Made by a program: the position numbers and the translations under genes
Shown here: positions 5,611 through 7,945 of the stretch, piece after piece
Layout: the number at the start of each line of letters is the position of its first letter
How positions within the stretch are numbered: position 1 is the stretch's first letter
Notes under the pieces: generated by a model
The model's input: only the letters and a program-made list of their open reading frames with translations
What the model was told of the DNA's origin: nothing
Databases searched by the model: none
Source: CAKRJP01 sp963597615
GTDB taxonomy: Bacteria > Bacillota > Clostridia > Lachnospirales > Lachnospiraceae
Reading direction: 5' to 3'
Length of the DNA: 7,945 nt
Assembly (NCBI GenBank): GCA_963597615.1
Contig: CAVBQS010000047.1
Coordinates: forward strand, 1-7,945

Positions 5611-6017
5611 ATGACAATACCATTGCAATGGTCGATTTCATGCTGAGCGATCTGTGCTGTCCAGCCGGAGAGTTTCTGTCTCTGCTTCTTCCATGCAAAA
5701 TCATAATATTCCACTTCGATATCCTGATAACGGGTAGTTTTTCGTAGGCCAACAAGTGACATGCAGCCTTCTTCTGTCTGATATGGGCCACTCTTGGATG
5801 TGATAACCGGATTGAACATGACTAGGTCCACAAAGCCCATATTTACGATGATGATATTCTTTTTTACACCGATCATGTTGGCTGCCATGCCTACGCAGCC
5901 TTCCTGGTGCGCTTTTAATGTATCCATAAGATCCCGTCCTACCTGCAGATCAGCTTTTGTTGCAGGGACTGACTTCTGCGCTAAGAAGAAGGGATCCCGC
6001 ATTATTTCTTTTACCAT
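5607..6017 (-). CDS. def: Peptide deformylase, short divergent type
   Basis: Peptide deformylase removes the formyl group from N-terminal methionine of new proteins. The 136-residue protein has motif 2 as EEGCMSL (82-88, metal ligand Cys85) and motif 3 as QHEIDH (125-130, ligands His126 and His130, catalytic Glu127). Motif 1 reads GMAANMIG (43-50): the catalytic glutamine found in classical enzymes (GxGxAAxQ) is a methionine. I recall this variant as usual in a short Clostridia deformylase subtype rather than as damage in this copy. The protein is shorter than classical enzymes (about 150-170) and ends soon after the HExDH helix. The start at 6017 is 3 bp after the stop of the ArsC-like gene, with a GGATGG-like sequence upstream, and the end overlaps the methyltransferase start. 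Cytoplasmic; probably an additional rather than the only deformylase of the cell. Confidence 0.9.
   Translation of the reverse strand: MVKEIMRDPFFLAQKSVPATKADLQVGRDLMDTLKAHQEGCVGMAANMIGVKKNIIIVNMGFVDLVMFNPVITSKSGPYQTEEGCMSLVGLRKTTRYQDIEVEYYDFAWKKQRQKLSGWTAQIAQHEIDHCNGIVI
5616..5636. repeat. Copy 2 of the 21-nt direct repeat, inside def
   Basis: Identical to 3495-3515, in the same orientation, and including the 14-bp palindrome ACCATTGCAATGGT (5619-5632). Here it encodes the end of the intact deformylase. Confidence 0.85.
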
Positions 6018-6020
6018 AAC

Positions 6021-6362
6021 TTAATTCCATCCCTTCCATACATCCGGTTGATAGCCCAGGGTTGACTGTTTGCCATTTCGGATCACCGGTGTCTTGATTA
6101 CCTGAGGATTGTCCAGAACTTTTTGAAGCTTGTCTTCCTCGGCAATGTATTTAATCAGAACTAAAAGATCCTGGTCTTTTCCTTCCCAATTGATCATGTT
6201 CTCAAGGCCACCATTTACCTGAGCAACCGAGTTAAACTCTCCCTTCGACATGCCTTTTTCTTTCATATCAATGAATTGGTATTTGATGCCTCGCTCTTTA
6301 AAGAAGCGTTCGGCTTTCTTTGTATCATTGCACTTCTTGGTTCCAAAAATCTGTATATTCAT
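6021..6362 (-). CDS. ArsC/Spx-family thioredoxin-fold protein
   Basis: The 113-residue protein has the ArsC/Spx layout: a first strand and active-site loop IFGTKKCNDTKKAERFF (5-21) with a single cysteine, Cys11, then an IDMKEKG segment, and near the end the cis-proline strand TPVIRNGK (91-98) with Arg95, followed by GYQPDVWKGW. Members of this family use one Cys with a partner thiol; some reduce arsenate, while others, such as YffB and Spx, do not. The second position after the cysteine is not Cys, so it is not an Spx-type CXXC protein. With no ars genes around, a true arsenate reductase is unlikely; a thiol-dependent stress role is inferred. GGAGA lies about 10 nt upstream of the ATG. The gene starts 16 bp after the Nudix stop and ends 3 bp before def. 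Confidence 0.85.
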   Translation of the reverse strand: MNIQIFGTKKCNDTKKAERFFKERGIKYQFIDMKEKGMSKGEFNSVAQVNGGLENMINWEGKDQDLLVLIKYIAEEDKLQKVLDNPQVIKTPVIRNGKQSTLGYQPDVWKGWN

Positions 6363-6378
6363 GTTCTAATTGTCTCCG

Positions 6379-6861
6379 TTACTGAATTTTTGATATGATT
6401 CCATCCGTTGTCAGTGTCTGCAAACATTCCATCGCATTGTCATCATGCATCATCTGCCAGACCTGTTCCATACCAGGCGCCAACGGCTTTTTCAGGAATT
6501 CCTCTCCAGAAATCCAATAGACTTTTCCCTCGTCTGAGGATAAGAGTTCTCCGTCATACTCGTTGGTCTTATACATAAAACCTACATTTCGGATGCCATC
6601 CCGCATCCAGTGGTAAACACCCGTGAGCTTGGGATGCTTGATTGTCAGACCTGTCTCTTCTTTTATTTCCCTGATCACGGATTCTGTAAATGTTTCTCCA
6701 GCTTCCACATGTCCACCTGGAAATGTAGTTCCGGAATAATTTTTGCTCACTTTATCCAGTGCCAGAACGTTGCCTTCATTGTCATAAACCATACACATAT
6801 TCATGAAAACGACTTCTTCTGTTCTTTCTTTTTTATCTATGAATTGTTTCACTTCTTTCAC
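6379..6861 (-). CDS. Nudix hydrolase, 8-oxo-dGTP diphosphatase-like
   Basis: The Nudix box is complete: GHVEAGETFTESVIREIKEE (50-69) continuing TGL, which satisfies GX5EX7REUXEEXGU with the metal-binding glutamates at 65, 68 and 69. NMCMVYD (21-27) and FPGGHVE are typical of the MutT/YtkD-like branch, which cleans oxidised nucleotides or related nucleoside diphosphates; the real substrate is uncertain. The protein has 160 residues from the GTG at 6861. Start choice is weak: no clear ribosome binding site precedes the GTG, and an ATG at residue 20 (6804) is also possible. The RTEEVVFMNMCMVYD region corresponds to the N-terminus of relatives, so the true start may lie between these. The gene follows hxlR by about 44 bp, with an inverted repeat in the gap. 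Confidence 0.88.
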   Translation of the reverse strand: MKEVKQFIDKKERTEEVVFMNMCMVYDNEGNVLALDKVSKNYSGTTFPGGHVEAGETFTESVIREIKEETGLTIKHPKLTGVYHWMRDGIRNVGFMYKTNEYDGELLSSDEGKVYWISGEEFLKKPLAPGMEQVWQMMHDDNAMECLQTLTTDGIISKIQ

Positions 6862-6873
6862 ATATTATTTTCG

Positions 6874-6884
6874 CTACTAAGTAG
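6874..6884. promoter_or_regulatory. Inverted repeat between hxlR and the Nudix gene
   Basis: CTACTAAGTAG is an 11-bp perfect inverted repeat around a central base, and is followed by a GTAGTTAT 8-mer (6881-6888) that also occurs at 7299-7306 in the hxlR/cupin intergenic region. It could be a second binding site for the HxlR protein. The evidence is sequence pattern alone. Confidence 0.3.
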
Positions 6885-6905
6885 TTATTCCATCACCTTT
6901 AAGGC

Positions 6906-7232
6906 CTACTCGACAACACTTTTATAGTAGCTGCCAAAATCAGCCAAGGCATCTATAATCGGCAGCATCTTTTCGCCCAACTCTGTCAGGCTGTAATCCA
7001 CCCTAGGCGGAAGTTCATGGTAATCGTGACGATATACAAGGCCGTCATCCATCATCTGCCTTAGACTGTCTGTCAGAACTTTCTGGGATATTCCTTCTAA
7101 ATCTCTCTGCAATTCATTGAATCTCCAGGGGCGGACTCTTAAGTTACGTATGATGAGTAGTTTCCATTTTCCACCAACAAGGGCTACTGATGTTGCCACC
7201 GGGCAAGCCGGAAGTTCGTCTTTTGTTTTCAT
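6906..7232 (-). CDS. HxlR-family winged-helix transcriptional regulator
   Basis: The 108-residue protein is a complete HxlR-type DNA-binding protein: CPVATSVALVGGKWKLLIIR (10-29), the recognition region RFNELQRDLEGISQKVLTDS with LRQM (37-60), the wing DGLVYRHDYHELPPRVDYSL (63-82), and TELGEKMLPIIDAL at the end. Regulators of this family act as homodimers; several, such as YodB and HypR of Bacillus, sense electrophiles or disulfide stress through an N-terminal cysteine. Cys10 sits in the corresponding place and is the only cysteine. GGAGA lies 8 nt upstream of the ATG. The gene is divergent from the cupin gene and leads the five-gene minus-strand operon, so it probably represses both and itself. 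Confidence 0.92.
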   Translation of the reverse strand: MKTKDELPACPVATSVALVGGKWKLLIIRNLRVRPWRFNELQRDLEGISQKVLTDSLRQMMDDGLVYRHDYHELPPRVDYSLTELGEKMLPIIDALADFGSYYKSVVE

Positions 7233-7272
7233 ATTCTTGTATCTCCAAACATTCTATGTACCATTTAATCCT

Positions 7273-7281
7273 AGTATAGCA
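7273..7281 (-). promoter_or_regulatory. Extended -10 promoter of hxlR
   Basis: On the minus strand the sequence TGCTATACT gives the TGn extension plus a TATACT -10 box, 41 bp upstream of the hxlR start. No convincing -35 element is present at 17 bp, which is acceptable for an extended -10 promoter. Confidence 0.45.
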
Positions 7282-7294
7282 CATTCAATTTTGA

Positions 7295-7336
7295 GTGTGT
7301 AGTTATAAAAAGGTGCGTACTATTATTTAAGTGTAC
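7295..7336. promoter_or_regulatory. Likely HxlR operator region between hxlR and the cupin gene
   Basis: GTGTGTA (7295) and GTGCGTA (7313) start two similar 18-bp units, and GTGTAC starts a third, weaker one at exactly the same spacing (7331). The second and third form an imperfect inverted repeat GTAC...GTAC (7317-7336). A TATGAT (7344-7349) just downstream could be the cupin -10 box. The layout suits a regulator covering both divergent promoters, but no binding consensus has been tested. Confidence 0.4.
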
Positions 7337-7394
7337 AAATGGTTATGATAGGCCTGTAAACAAAAAGCAAATACACAAAACGGAGGTAATCATC

Positions 7395-7748
7395 ATGGCT
7401 AATTACGCAAAGACAAATATTGGAATTGAAGGCAGAGTGGAGCTTCACGAGACACTTTCCCTGACAGGGGCTGAGATCAGTATCAATAATCTTCCTGCAG
7501 GAGCAAGCGTTCCCTTTGTTCACTCTCATAAGACAAATGAAGAAATTTATGGAATTCTTGGTGGAAAGGGTAAGGTTGTGATTGACGGAGAAGAAATTGC
7601 TCTTACTGCCGGAGATTGGCTGAGAATTTCTCCGGCTGCAAAGCGACAGTTCTTTGCTGCAGAGGATGCAGGAATTTCTTTTGTCTGCATTCAGACAAAG
7701 GAGAATTCTCTCGGTGGATTTACAGCGGATGATGCTGTTGTATATTAA
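7395..7748 (+). CDS. Single-domain cupin protein
   Basis: The 117-residue protein is one cupin barrel. Motif 1 is PFVHSHKTNEEIYGILGGKG (40-59), giving the metal ligands His43, His45 and a glutamate at 49 or 50. Motif 2 is GDWLRISPAAKRQF (73-86), where the usual histidine is not present, so metal binding may use three residues or Gln85. The reaction is unknown; small cupins of this sort are often linked to HxlR regulators and may deal with quinones, aldehydes or sugars. The start has GGAGGT 9 nt upstream. It is the only plus-strand gene in the window, is divergent from hxlR, and is followed by its own hairpin terminator. The most likely regulation is repression by the neighbouring HxlR protein. 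Confidence 0.9.
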   Translation: MANYAKTNIGIEGRVELHETLSLTGAEISINNLPAGASVPFVHSHKTNEEIYGILGGKGKVVIDGEEIALTAGDWLRISPAAKRQFFAAEDAGISFVCIQTKENSLGGFTADDAVVY

Positions 7749-7763
7749 TAACGTAACTAACAA

Positions 7764-7799
7764 AAGCCCTTTGATGAGAATATTTCTCTCAAGGGGCTT
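7764..7799 (+). terminator. Hairpin terminator after the cupin gene, possibly bidirectional
   Basis: AAGCCC-TTTGATGAGAA pairs with TTCTCTCAA-GGGGCTT around a short AT loop, forming a long stem with one G-U pair and a small bulge, 15 bp after the stop codon. The plus-strand side lacks a full T tract (CTGCTATAATT). On the minus strand the stem is followed by TTTTGTT, so it could also stop transcription coming from the insertion sequence. Confidence 0.6.
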
Positions 7800-7892
7800 C
7801 TGCTATAATTGACTGGTGCTTCTTTAACTATTGTTGATTTGGTTTAGTTTGCCAGTGGTAATTCGATATGATCCATAAACCAGAGGACCAGT

Positions 7893-7945
7893 TGTTGATT
7901 GTCAAGTAAAATTGACCCACTTTTTCGTTGAAAATTGACCCACCC
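7893..7945. mobile_element. End of an IS21-type insertion sequence (partial)
   Basis: The last 53 bases begin TGTTGATTGTCAAG and carry two identical copies of AAAATTGACCCAC (7908-7920 and 7931-7943), 23 bp apart. I recognise repeated AAATTGACCCAC blocks as the terminal transposase-binding sites of IS21-family elements in Clostridia. The window ends before any istA/istB coding sequence, so the family call rests on these repeats. The exact outer boundary is uncertain; 7893 (TG) is my best guess. Confidence 0.6.

Noticed and set aside
6021..6362. Arsenic resistance locus
   Set aside because: The ArsC-fold gene has no arsR, arsB/acr3 or arsA partner here and sits between Nudix and deformylase genes, so a resistance function is not supported.
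7323..7763. Minus-strand 146-residue frame over the cupin gene
   Set aside because: It is antisense to a clear cupin gene, is rich in Cys, Ser and Asn without domain features, and lacks a start signal.
1..7945. CRISPR arrays, tRNA or rRNA genes, riboswitches
   Set aside because: I found no regularly spaced repeats other than those described, no cloverleaf-like or rRNA-like sequence, and no leader with recognisable riboswitch features.

Overview
The window looks like a chromosomal accessory region of a Gram-positive, AT-rich Clostridia member, most likely Lachnospiraceae. The signs are strong GGAGG-type ribosome binding sites, a short peptide deformylase with GMAANMIG in place of the usual motif 1, an MscL remnant with a zinc-ribbon tail, DUF1653 and DUF1810 proteins, and an HxlR/cupin divergon. 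This placement is from recognised protein style only; no search was run. Every gene but one is on the minus strand, so the layout reads from right to left.

Right end (7945 to 6900): the window stops inside what looks like one end of an IS21-type insertion sequence. Inside it is a plus-strand cupin gene with its own terminator. The cupin is divergent from an HxlR-family repressor gene, and their shared 162 bp intergenic region carries a likely operator. Minus-strand operon (7232 to 4917): hxlR is followed by a Nudix hydrolase, an ArsC/Spx-fold protein, a peptide deformylase (def) and a SAM methyltransferase. Spacing is 44, 16, 3 and -4 bp, and the operon ends at a clear Rho-independent terminator. 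It reads as an HxlR-controlled stress or repair operon; that role is inference.

Middle (4800 to 2240): two small genes (48 aa and a 71 aa membrane protein), a DUF1810 gene, a broken zinc-ribbon gene, a DUF1653 gene and an intact sfsA.

Left part (2240 to 1): mostly a gene graveyard around one intact HD-domain phosphohydrolase gene, which has a near-consensus promoter. The relics are a sugar O-acetyltransferase N-terminus, an mscL with an out-of-frame internal deletion, a GNAT acetyltransferase without its N-terminal part, and a HipA kinase-toxin remnant with a frameshift and no catalytic half. The zinc-ribbon gene at 3.5-3.7 kb is a further casualty: it carries a frameshift in a T6 run, and its 3' end is the tail of a peptide deformylase gene sharing a 21-nt identical, partly palindromic block with the intact def 2.1 kb away. 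I see no convincing new defence or mobile system. The most informative signals are the serial decay of co-oriented genes and the HxlR-linked operon.
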